Shown here piece after piece: positions 26,309 to 39,100 of a DNA stretch of 64,000 bases. The DNA comes from Todiramphus chloris collaris. Lineage: Eukaryota; Chordata; Aves; Coraciiformes; Alcedinidae. Positions within the stretch are counted from its first letter, which is position 1. The number at the start of each line of letters is the position of its first letter. The stretch covers positions 11,480,166-11,544,165 of the forward strand of contig JANVCC010000030.1 in NCBI GenBank assembly GCA_025345505.1. The letters are read 5' to 3'. The position numbers and the translations under genes are program-made. The notes below the pieces were generated by a model, which was not told where the DNA came from, did no database searches, and saw only the letters and a program-made list of their open reading frames with translations.

Positions 26309-27720
26309 AGCATATCCTCTGAGTTTCCACCATTTGCAGGGTCCTTCTAAGCCTAGGTTGATGTCTGTGTTCAGCACTGTCGTTAAATTTTGGGAAACAG
26401 TTTGTACTCTGGCAAAGACAAATGGATCCTAAAATGTGATTGATGGAAGATTCCTCAGAGTGGAGGAGTTCTCAGACTAGTATTTCAGCGGGACAACTTC
26501 AGCCATGAACCGAGTAATAACGTTTCTGAATTTGTTCAAGAACATTTCTGGCATCATTTATCTCTTGTAGTTTATCTCTTTTGAAGAACCTAAGCTCCAC
26601 AGCTGTCAAAAGGCAGTAGGTCTTACTCTTCACCGTCTGAGAGTCTGATCCATAATGGAAGAGTTTGAGTTTTAGATTTGCCTGGGTACACAGAAACTTG
26701 AACTACACAGACCAACTTCACTTTTTCAAGGAGAGAAACTTTTCCCCTTTCTATCACTAGGGTATAATTTTCTGATACATACTAGGTGTATAGAAGGTCC
26801 TTCTTTGCATCTTTCAGTACTTTTAACTCCATGCTGGCCACTAAAATAGATTAATTTGTATGGATTGTTTCCAATAATTTCAATAAAACTGGGATTTTAC
26901 CCTCTTTAGGCACTATTGAATTGGAATCATGGCAGTAGCTGCCCCAGTCTCATGATAATAATCAGCTGTTAGTGGCAGTTAGTCATTATATTGTGGGAAT
27001 GAGAAAGCAGCTGTAATGTTTAAATATCATGATTATAAGATTAGTAGTAGTCTTTTATGCAATTATGTATAGGTACAATGACATGTGCTTCGTGTCAGCA
27101 ATATGAATACAGATAAACAAAAAGATGTGCCACATACAGGATGTAGTGGCTTTTGTTAGCTCTTCTAAACAACTTCCATTGTATTTCATAGCAGGTGGTA
27201 ATAGTCAGCATTTTACAAAATGTCTTGGTACACTTAGTAGAAGATCATTTCATAGTCCTTACTGTTTCACTGGGTAATTTTAACATTTCTGTTTCCCTAT
27301 ATTTTGAGCACTTGGGAATTGGCTGTTTTTAAAAAAGTTTTCTGTGTATTCTATCTATAGTAGTGATTTTTGCATTACAATGCGCGTAACGGCTGACAAT
27401 TAAAAAAATCAAGAAACTTAAAAATTTTATTAATAACCTCCGTGAGATCTTGTTTACTGTTTCACTCTTTCAATGGTTTCAAAATCTTGTAGGCAAAGCT
27501 GGAACAAGATTTTCCAAAATACTTCCAGTGGCTTCAGGGGTTTTATTATACCATTTATTATTATTTGGTGAGGAAAAAATAGAAACTAAAGATTTAGATA
27601 GTTTGAAATAAATCATCATAATTCAACCTGAAACGGCAGTCTAGTGGTCTCTACTTCACTAAAGTTCATTGAGAACATCTCCCTTTATTTTTAACAAAAT
27701 GAACTCTGAGGGATCTGTGG

Positions 27721-27810
27721 GAAAAGAAAAGGAAAGGAAAGAGGGAAGGGAAGGGAAGGGAAGGGAAGGGAAGGGAAGGGAAGGGAAGGGAAGGGAAGGG
27801 AAGGGAAGGG
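27721..27810. repeat. (GGGAA)13 pentanucleotide array
   Basis: A pure GGGAA (= AAGGG) array of 13 units plus GGG runs from 27743 to 27810. It is preceded by a degenerate GGAAA-type purine lead-in from 27721. The purity implies a young or actively length-changing microsatellite. The G triplets every five bases could form G-quadruplexes. An open frame reading through it (27669-27908) gives only a G-R-E-G-K repeat and is not a gene. Confidence 0.97.
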
Positions 27811-30800
27811 CCAAAAAACCTCAACTTTCCCACGCTATCTTATCCAACACCAGTGGTGGTGCAAGGCCATGCGAAAGGAAAATTCGAGGAGCGTGCTTGT
27901 CTCTTTAGAGATGGGTAGCTTCCAACGGAGACATAAGTGTGCAAAAATTCTTAAAGAACTGGAAGTTGCCATTGCCATCAATCATGACTTTGAAACAAAA
28001 ATATTGATGCTTCATAGTGAGGAGTGGAAGAGGCATTTGATGTGATTTCAGAATGTATTTTTCCCAGAGGAAAATTCTGTTTAACTAAATTTACTGAAGT
28101 CTGGATTGTCTAATTTTTTTCAGCAAATGGTAAAAAGCTTCTAAAATGAAAACTTGGCAACATGGAGACAGTGAAGAAGAATGAAAATGTTGGGGGGTTT
28201 CCTTGATACATTACAGTATATGATTTTTGATTCTGCTTATAACTTGGCGTGCTCTTGTCTACGGTGCTAAACCTCACTTCATAGCACAGGTAAATAATAA
28301 ATAATCTCTGTACACTCAAACTCAAAATATTTTATAAGGTGGTTCTAAACCCTATTAATTTATACTCTAAAAGATATTCAGTATGTACAGGTAAAAAAAT
28401 ATTTTAAGTATTATAGAGCCGAACTAGGCAACTTCTTTCAGTCTCCTACACCGAGCCATGTTTGCATACATACTTTCAGTCTCACCTCTCAGGTCACTCT
28501 TTTACTGGATGTGAAGAAACTGATTTAGTTTACTTTAGATAAACATTATTAATTAGGTGCTACATTAGTAACATTTTCAAGTTGGGTGTGTATGTTGTTG
28601 TTTCTAATGTCACTGTTGTAACCAATGTTACACATGAATTTCATTCCTAAAATTAAATGGAGCACTGATAGAGGTCATGGCTTTAGCAGCATTTCTCTCC
28701 AAGACTGAAGGAATGGCGCAGAATATAAGTTTAATTTTAGCATAGTGTGTTTTTACTGAAACGTAACTGTAATACCAAAGTGCAGTCAGAGGCAGTTAGC
28801 TGTAGTGCAGGCTGTCTTGTGGTGTCATCCATCCTGTTTGCTGAGGAGGAGTAATAGACAACCAAATGAATCTATCAGTTGGAATAGATTATTTGTCCAC
28901 ATTTTTCTGATTCATGTTGTGATAGAAGGACTAAATTGAAGTAGCTAATCTCATTCTTACAGTGACGTTTTAAACTTGGTGGTTGAAAAAGGAGAGCCCT
29001 GACTTAAAAGACCAGAACTCTCTCTGATGCAGTAACCCCTGAGGATATACAGTAACACAGAAGCTGCCTCTGTTACTGCAACAACTGTTTGCTGGTTGTG
29101 GAGCATTTTCCGTACAATCCCAGATCAATGTCTCTCTCTGGTGTCAGTAAAAGGGTCTTATTATTTAGACTGATGGTTGGTTGGAGCCATCCCATGCTTA
29201 CATGCAGCTTTCTGCTCTCTTAAGGTCCAGTCCTGCCTGGCAGTGAGTACCCTCAGCTCCCTTTGATGGTTTCAGTGGGAGCTGGAGGACCTCACAGGAG
29301 GGTGCTTGATGTCTTGCAAGATCAGATGCTGATAATTGAATCAGGCAAGACAGCAGTATAAGAAAATTGTTTTCTTTACAATTTTACTCTGCTGAAGTCA
29401 GAAAGACTTTCCATAGAGTATTTGTAAGTGCCCAGGGCCACGTCACACAAGATGATACTGAATATTTGAGGTTCCCATTCGCTTCATTAGGAACAGAGCA
29501 CCTTCAGCCTGTCACTGGATTGGACCTTTTTTATTGTACTTCATTATTTCTTACCATGAGCAAAACTGATATTTCTCTCCAAATCTATTGAAGCAAGTAT
29601 TTAACAGAAATGACACTACAGTCTATATACTATTAGATATTATATTCATAAATAAAGTTTAACGTGCATTTAAAAAGAAGCATAATTTAAGCAAATTATA
29701 TCCCCAAATTTTTTTGCAGATTTATTTAAAATAGATGGATGGTAGATGCTTTGAAATAATAATTTGCTGGTTAAAAAGCAAAGGTTGATGTAAGAGTGAA
29801 TTAAATCACATAATTTTTAAAATGATCTTTCTAATACAAATAGAATTACTATAAATAGACTGTGGTTATATTGTTGAGTAATGCATTCAGTTATGCTAGG
29901 CTAAGAACTCCTCAGCGATGTATTAATCTACATTGTTCTAATGTCAGTAAATGTTCTAATCGGCTCAGCTGTAGCTTGTGGACATAACACAATGGCTGAC
30001 TATGAAAGGTACACTTTATCTTACCAATTTTCATTTAATGCTTGCATTTTTATCACCTATATAAGACACATCAGTGCTTTTAATATTTTTTTCCCTGTGA
30101 CATACTATCTTTGCAAATTCTGCATGGTAGAAGCATCCGATTTTTCAGTGTCAAATGTTTTTGCATAGCCTTTCATGTATGAACTTGTCAGTTAACAACT
30201 GAGATCTTCACGATGATGAATAAAATTTCCTATTTTCAGTCTTCTCCCGTACTGTCTTTTCTCTCTAACCAAGACTCAGCAGGTGACACTGCATATTTTA
30301 CTTCACTCCACCAGTACAGGGCTCTTTCCCCCCAAGAATTAACATCTTCCTTCCAGCTGTGTCCTGCTTTCAAAAGAGTTGTGAAGCCATTCTGGAACTT
30401 GAGACATGAGTGATTCCAAGAAGAAGAAACCAGAAACTGCCTCTGCTGTGATCATTACAAATCACTCATGAATGAATGCTTGGAGATACTTAACCCCTAT
30501 ATGACTTCATCAGTTGTTCAAGCATTAATTCTACTAGTGCACTGATGACTTTATTCACAGTGTGCAGGGAGCATATTGAAGCCCTTAGTTGAAGTGATTT
30601 AGTCAAGGCTGTGTATTAGACCATGCCAGAGCTAGTGCTGGGTCCCAGGAGTTCCTGATTCTTGCACTTAGACCATTATAGCACCAGGAAAAAAAGTACT
30701 GACTGAACAGGCATTTGAAAGACTTGCAGCCTTCTAGAAGAGTTATTTGAATATAATGTAATACAGACTGTTTTGAGTCCATACCTAATGGAATAGTTAT

Positions 30801-31854
30801 ATGACAAGATTTTTCTCCCAGGTGACATTGTAAACACCAGCAAAGATGTTGGCACATTCATCATTACTTTCTCTTCTGGCACCAGGTGTGGTAAATCTTG
30901 TAAAAAAAAAAAAAGTTAGTCCCAGCTTGAAAGCATATTGCTGGTTTCCCAGGAGGTTCAGGACTGCCTTCTTCCTCATATGAACTGCAGAGGTTGGAGG
31001 CTTCTGGGGATTTTTCTTTTTTTTTTTAATTGAAAATATGGCAAACTGGTGCGAAGATTCAGTTCAAGAAGCAATGAAAAATTAAAATCAGGTTCTTCTG
31101 TATGACAAAATGACAAGACTGAAAGCAGTGAATCATAGCTATCATTGTATGTGAACTGGGAAAATTATTTAGGTATTAATGTATATGATTTGAACCAGTG
31201 ATAACTTATTGGACTTCCAGCAATAGACTTTTCCAAACTCCATACCATTCCATCAGTACTGGAGCATAGAGTTAATAATCAACTTTAGCTAAGTTCTTCC
31301 AAGTGAGCCAGCAGAACAGATTGGTGAGGCAACCCTCACCTTCATCAGTCTGCCAGAGGTGGCTTAGCATTGAGGTATCCCCAAATAACTCAGAGGCTGT
31401 ATTATCTGCTCATATGATCCTAAGTTTCATGACTATCAACTCTGAATACCTATAATCCTTCCTCCATATCACTTCCTTGGTGAAAAGGTGATCTTGCCCC
31501 CAACTGATAATGCCTGGCAAGTTTTTTATACCAGCATAAGCTGAAGCTGCTTACATTTTCTTTGTGAAAGTAGACGCACTCATTATTTTGTGAGTGCATC
31601 CCATACTCTTCTCTCTCCTTATTTACCAAACAAGTAGTCCATTCCCATAGAAAAATAAAATACAAACCCAAACAAACACTCTCCTGTGTTATCTGTATGA
31701 TTGTAACAGTGACTTGGACATATAACAAGAGAACAAGAATTTCTAAACTTCATGAAGTCCATTGGAAACAAATAATTTTTTTTTTTAATCATAAAATTTT
31801 CTCAGATATCATGGTGATTAGAGACGATATAAAATCTAAATACAGGTAAATTGT

Positions 31855-31908
31855 GGAAGAAGGAAGCAAGGGAAGGAAAGGAAGGAGGAGAAGGAAAGAA
31901 AGGAAAAA
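31855..31908. repeat. Purine-rich GGAAG/GGAAA tract
   Basis: About 54 bases are nearly all A and G in GGAAG, GGAAA and GGAGG words. It is a decayed cousin of the pure pentanucleotide array about 4 kb to the left. Confidence 0.75.
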
Positions 31909-33719
31909 CTCGTATTAGAAACAAGCAAAACTAAAAGAGATTAAAATGCATGCCCTTATCTCCAGACAGCCCTGATTTACCTTTCCCACTTTTCTTCTGT
32001 TCGAGATCTAATTCTATTTACAGTGTTTGGGCTTGATGTTATTTTCAGAAAGAAGTGTATTGTGGTTTTGGGTGCTGAGAAGAAATAATAGTACTAGGGC
32101 TATAAAATTCATCAGTGCCCCTACAATGTGCAGCTCCTGTGTACGCATCTGAAGGAGCCAGCTCTGTGGTGGATTACCTTGGCAATATGCTACCTCACCT
32201 TTGAAGTGCTGTCCATGTCTATGCCTAGTTTCTTTGTCACCACCTTAAAATAAACATTCCTGAAACAGTCAAGAAACTGCTGTCATTAGGCTCAATAAGG
32301 AAAAATATCACTAAATACTTTTATGACTTAGTAATGATACAAACCCACGTGCCAGTGCTTAGCTGAAGTACTTATCTATGTCTAGTCAACAGAGAATCAC
32401 ATCTTCAGAAGCAATTTGCTTTTTGGGGGACTTCATAACTTTTCAAAAGACAAGCTAAACTATTCTAAGCATGGGATAATGCACCATTCTTCACTGTCTA
32501 ATGCTTCTGTACTTGGTGTTCCTCTGATTGCATGTTTTATGCTATACCAAGGGCTTTTCACTGTTGAAAGTAGCTTTGAGTTATTAACATCCTTGACTTT
32601 GAGTCCAAGTAGAATCTCACTGGCAGTATTTGTGGTTCCTATGTATTTGACTTGGAGTTACTGTTGAGATTACTGAAAAGAGAAACTTGAATTAATTTTA
32701 CTGCAATGTGTAGTGGAGTTGAAAGACAGGTCATAAACATGGTAGATGGTAGCCTCAACTACTACTACTACTGGGGTTAAATTGATATTTTGGAAGCGGG
32801 TGGTAGTGTCTGGAAATACTATTTTAGCATTTACTTGTGAAACAGTAGCTTCCTGAACGTTTTCTTTCATGATGTAGTTATTGACAAGCAAAGATGAGCT
32901 ACTTGGCCTTTTAGCAAAGTACATTCCTTCCAATATGAAAGGCTTTGAGATTTACTTAGTTATTTTCTCTAATCACTTACGAGTAGGATCCCATGGAAAT
33001 TTCATACACTGTTCATGTGACAAAGATCTAGGGCTAAAGTGTTTAGCTTCAGCCTATTGAAAGCATATGGGAAAGTCTCTGAATGTATGTATATGGATGA
33101 GTAGACCCCGAAACCTCCAGCACCCATGGACTGGAGTTCATTTGCGTTCCCTGTGGATCAGAAGAAAAGATCTCCAGTCCATCTGCCAGTGAACAAATGC
33201 ATTTCTTATTTTGCACTGACATACTGTTTCTCTGATAATAGGCCTCTTAATAGCATGAATTTGTAAATCAAAACTGTGGTGAGTGTATCAACTGTACAAT
33301 ACTTTTCCATGTCTAAATAAACAGGGTTTTTTCACTTTCACTTTTATCTTCAGGATGTCAAGCAAGAGATTAGAAGGCAATTTTCAAACTGAAGGGGGGG
33401 AGGGGAACCATGATGTTATTCTGCGGAAGTTATTTGATTGCTCTTCATAGTCTTTTCATTACAATTGGCATTTAGAAACTCAACCACACATGCCGCTCCA
33501 CACCTTTCTACATGATACTGTTTCTTCCTGTTCTCCTTATCTGTAACTGTGATGATGCACAGCTTTCTCCTATTTCTTTCTTGTGGGTTTGTGCAGTTTC
33601 TTGATGTTTGTGACAGGCCACGATAGGGGAAGCTTTTATCACTGTGGGGTTTGGAGGCCTCAGTAAATTGAAAATTGCAAATGAAATCCACTGGGCTTGA
33701 ATTCATCAGCTATTATGTC

Positions 33720-34330
33720 AGATGACCTTTGGCAGCTGCTGATAAAAATGAGAGAATGTTAGCTCTGATCCAATTTTCAGCACTAACCATTCCTTTTCAA
33801 ATCCATTCACAGTCAGGCAGCAGACACATGGGAAGTGAAAATGATAGGGTTTCAAGAGAGCTGCATTGTGTTGCAGATTAAGATTTTCTCCCCCTATTTC
33901 TAGAGGTCGGCCCCCAGGCCCCTGTCTGGTATCTACCTATTGTCCAATCAGTTTCAATATCTGCTTCAGAGGACATGTTAGCCATCCTTACAGATAAGTG
34001 CTTACAGGAGAAAATGTTGGACTTAATAGTTTTGCTTAGGAGGCATCAAGGGTCACAGTGTACCAATATTGACTGGCACATGTTAGTTTAATCTGACATT
34101 CTTCGGAATGCGACACTAGATTCTTTCGGAGTTGTTGATCTCTCTGAGATTTTTGTTCCCAGGTCTAGGCTTTATAAATTTTATTTTCCTGTAACTGTTT
34201 ATATTCATGAGCCACTGATATTCATAAAAAAAGTCTGCCATAGCTGGGCCCAGGTGGCCCTTACCTTATGTCCCTGTCTTATGGGTTGCATAAATTATGA
34301 AACCAGAGCCGCACATTGGTACAGTTTTTC
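33720..34330. promoter_or_regulatory. Candidate regulatory block (CCAAT, GATA, E-box motifs)
   Basis: The block is repeat-free with no usable open frame. It contains ATTGTCCAATCAG around 33939-33951 (a CCAAT-type core), GATAAG near 33992, CAGCTG near 33734, CAGGTGG near 34252 and TTGCATAAATTATG near 34287 (C/EBP- or POU-like). The base composition is more even than in the flanks. An enhancer or simply unconstrained DNA are both possible. Confidence 0.15.
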
Positions 34331-35822
34331 TTGTCAGAGAAAACTGGTAAGAGGTGGCTGCTTTGTCTGCACTTTCAGACTATGTGCAATGGAAAACTAA
34401 GCATTTAATGAAGCTTTCAAACGAAAATTAATGTAATAAATATATTTTTTGACTAGGATAGACATGAATTTTGCCTTCAAAGATCTTGGAGTGTGTGCAG
34501 CCCCTCCGTCTTTGGCTTCCTGAGGAACGAGTGCGCTCAGCTCAGCACCTCCAGAAGTTTTTCATGCTCAAGGGCTGAACTCTAGTTCAGAATGACCTGT
34601 TAGACCAACATAATGTATGTGTCCCATTCCCTAACAGCTTTTTTTCTCCCTAATCTAATAAGGAAAAGAATGATATTCTGGACTCTTACATTGGAAAAAT
34701 AATGTCAGTAATTACACTTGCAGAGTTTTAGAATAGTACCTTCTAGTTCTTAGTTCTTCAGTTTTTACAGAGGCATAGCTCCCATTGAATTCTGTTTTTA
34801 GAAGGCAATAATGATATGTAGATTGGACTTGTTTGGACAAGAATTCAAAAATCAAATTCCTTGACTGATCACACTGTCATTCTTCAAAACATCACTATTA
34901 GGTCTTCATGGGAAAAGATATTCCTAATGTTCTTACCAAAATGTTTCGAAAGCACAATGCCAGCTTAAAATTACATACATTTTATATTTAACATTTTTAC
35001 TGATTCCTTTAGCTAGAGTGTGAATAAATATTCAGTGGCTCGGCTTAATAAATAAACAGATTAAGCTTAATTTATGTAATAGGGAAAAAACATTCCTAAG
35101 AAACTTGATATTAACATTGCTAAAATCTAACTATTAATTTTTAAAAGAACTCCTATTATACTGATATTTTTAAAGGTATTAAATAGCAGAAAAATTACAC
35201 TTGCTTCTGTGTAACTGTTAGTGGTCTGAACAGTGAAGAATGAGGAACAAATGCACTGTTTTAAAGATTAATCTGGAATGCACAAGTGCATTTATTCTGT
35301 CTTCATTAAAATAATGCTAAAACTTAATATGATCACATTTTATTTTTATTTCTCTATATAACAGAGAAAATAATTTCAGTCATTTATTAGTCTAGCTGTA
35401 CCCTTTTATCATGGGCAAAATTTATAATTGATCCAGAAAGTAGTAATCTCTTTTGCTTTAGTATGTTGTCATATTTTACAAATTATCATCTTAAGATAGG
35501 AAAATTGCATAACAATCACTGTTATCTTTACATCTGTTCATACCTAAATCTTTCTGACATCTGACTGCAGATCCAAACTTTTTCTCCTCTCAGTCTCTAT
35601 AGATAGAAGAATAAAAAAAGTTGTGTCAATTTTCTTCTCCATTCACATGAATTACTGACCTCTAGAGCAGTATCACTACATCTTTTCTAGCTTTCCCATC
35701 ACAAGTAAGGGATTTTCATGAAGTGTCAAAAAAGCTGAAGCATCTGTCTGTTAAATATGTGCTTATTTAAAACTGTGATATTGATTTTTATTAGAATAAG
35801 ATCTTAAAAAAATAAAATTCCC

Positions 35823-36170
35823 ATGGAAGCAGCCATCTATCAAGCCAGCAAGCAATACTGGCTGGCGCCTTGCTATCAAAGAAAATGCAAGGACTGTGCT
35901 GGTTGGTGGTCTAGAGAGCCCTTTCATTTTACTGGTGTTTGTGGCTTTCCTCAGGAGCCCTACAAGTGTGTCTATTCACACTGTCCCAGGAGATTGACTT
36001 TTTTTCTAGGAGAGGATAAGGAACTGCTGCTGCTCATTCATTGGCTTGCTTTTAAGTATCATGATAAACTTCCTATGACCGCCTTTTATGGGGAAGAACT
36101 GGAATTTGTTTGGGTAGAAGAAAATAGTGTAGGTGAGATTTGGCTAATTTCTTATATATCCTTCAGCTGA
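35823..36170 (+). CDS. Uncertain open frame or candidate exon, unknown product
   Basis: A 115-codon open frame that I do not recognise. Its first half has seven cysteines, including a C-x4-C-x2-C cluster near residues 17-25. Its second half is acidic and aromatic, with residues such as W-L-A-F-K-Y-H-D and F-V-W-V-E-E. Within it, 36010-36132 looks like a possible exon. A T-rich tract ending CTAG precedes it, GTAG|GTGAGA follows it, it is 123 bp (41 codons) long, both splice phases are 1, and it is open throughout. No signal peptide or known domain is visible. Frames this long arise by chance a few times in 64 kb of this composition, and no partner exons were found, so the call is weak. Confidence 0.13.
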   Translation: MEAAIYQASKQYWLAPCYQRKCKDCAGWWSREPFHFTGVCGFPQEPYKCVYSHCPRRLTFFLGEDKELLLLIHWLAFKYHDKLPMTAFYGEELEFVWVEENSVGEIWLISYISFS

Positions 36171-39100
36171 ACCTTGTCACTCACATTTTAATTTTGGTCC
36201 TTATTAAGTCAGTGAACATTGCAGTCAAAAACAGTTACCTGGAATTACAGTGAGAAAAAACATCTTCAGGTCATGGACACAAAGCATATATTGACTAAAC
36301 TTGACTTAAACATACCTAGGTCTACTATTCAAAACAAATGCATTGTGAAAGGTATTAAACAATATTCTAACAAAATTCAGCATATTCTTTGGAATTCATT
36401 CAGAAAGCAGAGAACATAATAATGAAAGCAGTGCTTTTGTTATGAGGGTGTTGTATCTTACTTTTAGATCTATATTTTCTGTTAAACATTTCAGGACATC
36501 TTCAAGTATTTAATATTTTATTAAATAGTATATTTGAATTGCTGTATTCTACTACTTAGAACAGAATGCTGTTTTCTACCAAACTTCTACAGGTTTTATT
36601 CGGTTAGGCAAATAATACTTAAACAGTATTAAAGGAACCTTCTTTTAAATCCTTTAAACCTGTTCCCGTAATATGTTTGAATGGTGGTTAATGATTATGA
36701 CACCATTAAAAGAGTTTCTGTGAAATGGAAAACAGTTCACACCAAGCATCTGGTGAAATACAGCCAGCAATATGTCTGTGATCCGTTGTGTTTCTGAAAC
36801 ACCAATACTTGGAGAGCTTGAAGTGCGCCAAGTGACAGAACAAATGGATTTCTCTTCAAATAATCAATGGTTTCTCTACAGAAAGTTGTCCGAGGGCTGT
36901 CTAACAGTTTCCTATCTATCACCTCCCTGCCCAGAGAAGTTCAAGGCCTGGCTCAGGGACCTCCTTCTCTGTTATGTTTCCTTGTGTCTTCTCTGGCTTT
37001 CGTGTGTACCTGTACAACGAGTGGATCCAATTTGGCTCCTCATGTTTGCAAAGCTTTTTAATTCTTAGTGACAAAAAGTTATGTTCATCAAAGAGTACAT
37101 TAGAATTTGTTTAACTTCCTGTGTTTTACATATATTAGTGGTTTGTTTAACAAATATTTAGTAATTAGCTAAGTCTAATTACAATCTAAGCAACAGTAGT
37201 TTGCTGATTTCTTTGACATGTGTCCTTTTTATAGTGTGCTTGTAAATGTGGTTAAGCCCTCATGCTGAACGTGTATTAGGGAAACTATTTAAATTCTTCC
37301 TTCTTATCCTTAATTTTTTAATACAAAAAATTCTTGAAGAATACTTGGTCAAAATTAAGATCAGGTTCCCCTGTGGTACTTACTCAAGAAATACATGATG
37401 AGAAAGAATAGAACATTTGGCCTGCTTAGTTTACAGTTTAATTAAGCAGGGAAAAAAAAAACAAGGAGTAACAAAGAATGTTGGTAGAGAGGAGAAACAG
37501 GCATGTAAATGTGTAGGAACACATGTAATCTTTTATTTACAGTTCTGCCTACATAAATGTTGATGTTCTAAGAAAATGCAGTGGTCATGAGAAGAGGTGA
37601 AAAACATACTTTAAAATGGGAAAATCCTTGGAAATATTTTTGCCTGATACATCTTACTGATTTCTTAAAGGACCATTTTGATTTGCAATTTGATTTTGTC
37701 TTGTGTTCATGTGTCATCTTCTAAACATAACACCAACCGTATGGCAGATAACTACTATTTTATTTGGGTTTTTTTCTCAGTTTCTATTGATTCATGCATT
37801 GCTTTTCATAAAAATTTTGTTTCCTAAAAATGGTAGCATAAGCAGTATTTGTTATGGTTAAGATAGCTTTTGAAAGTGTTAAGTCATTCTCCTGAATGAC
37901 CTTGAAGTGTCCAACATGACTCACCTATGGAAGACCCATTTTATAAGCCATGCTTTTCTCTTTCTGGTATTGAGAAAATAAAGTTGTGTGAGTAAATATA
38001 AAGAATAAATGAAGTATGATTTGGGGAGGATTTATCATGTTGAGGTTGAAGTTTGTCTCCTTAGGCTGTTTACTGCTTAGAGAAGAACTTGAGATGTGTG
38101 CATAAAAATCCAGAATAAATTCACTGAAGTTGGTGGCATTATTCCAGTGCACGTTGGTGTAACTAAGATTGGATTTTGGTCACTTACTGTTTCCTGTATT
38201 TACACAATTGAGCTATGCAGTTGCCATTTTAGTAATCATGCATACATTCACCAGGAATTCACCAGTGCTATGTCATGTAAGCAGTCTGTCTGCTGTGTTA
38301 TTTCTTGCTCTAGTGTGTTTAACTGCTGACTCCATCGATGAGCATTTCATGTGTTTGTTCATGTCTTTTTTTTGAATGATGCATCAATGATGACACTTAT
38401 ACTGAAGCTTCTAGAGCAATTAATGTTGCTGCTGTTAAAGAAAATGTATTTGCATCTCTTTAATGAAGACATCTGGGGGAATTGCTGATCCTTCTGTTTA
38501 AAAATCTTTCTTTGAACGTTCAACTTTGAAGGGTTATAGGCAAGGTTTCTATATGTGCAGATGGAAAATATACAGAGAAGGACTAAAACATGCCAAAATC
38601 TTATTTCATCTTGGTAGTCACTCAAAGTTGGATAATATATGTGAAATTGTCTCTTACTTGAATTAGGAGTCCTTAGTTTACTTATTTAGGAGTCGTTAAA
38701 TTGGACATTAATGTACACAGAACCATCCTTTCTTATAGAAAAATCACAAAGGAGAGAAAAACACAGTTAGCTTCCTAAATATGTATTCCTTTATAGAAAA
38801 AAATATTACTCTTAAGATGGAAACTAGTAGTTTAAGAAGTTCTGCAAAGAAAGTAGGCAGCCACCTGAGAAACATGGTTGTTTGTCAAAGCTTTTGCCCA
38901 GTGGCACTTTTTGCTCCACTGGCTCCATTTCTACTCTGGCATTGTGTATTCCTGAAATGTTTACTTTCTGTGGGGTTTGGTTTTTTTGGTTTGATATTTT
39001 CTGAGGTGCAAAAGGTTTGAACTTCTTTGTGCACATGTACTTGAAAAGTTGCTGTTGACAATGAAGTGGACCAGTGGGCTCCCTCCACCCAAAAGTTTCA

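Larger units (their letters stand above)
17388..27720. other. Noncoding stretch, no gene seen
   Basis: Unique AT-rich sequence with only short open frames, the longest about 120 codons at 22117-22482 on the minus strand and matching nothing known. Landmarks are a TG/TA microsatellite near 22613-22644, a G15 run at 25073-25087, an octamer at 25395-25402 and a 22-bp tandem duplication at 26265-26308. Confidence 0.55.
27811..35822. other. Noncoding stretch, no gene seen
   Basis: Unique AT-rich sequence with only short frames of up to about 96 codons. Landmarks are an A-rich run at 30901-30914, a purine-rich GGAAG/GGAAA tract at 31855-31908, (ACT)5 at 32758-32772 and a motif-dense block at 33720-34330. 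Confidence 0.55.

Noticed and set aside
27669-27908. 79-codon frame with a G-R-E-G-K repeat
   Set aside because: The periodic part is the (GGGAA)13 microsatellite, and the flanks resemble no protein.
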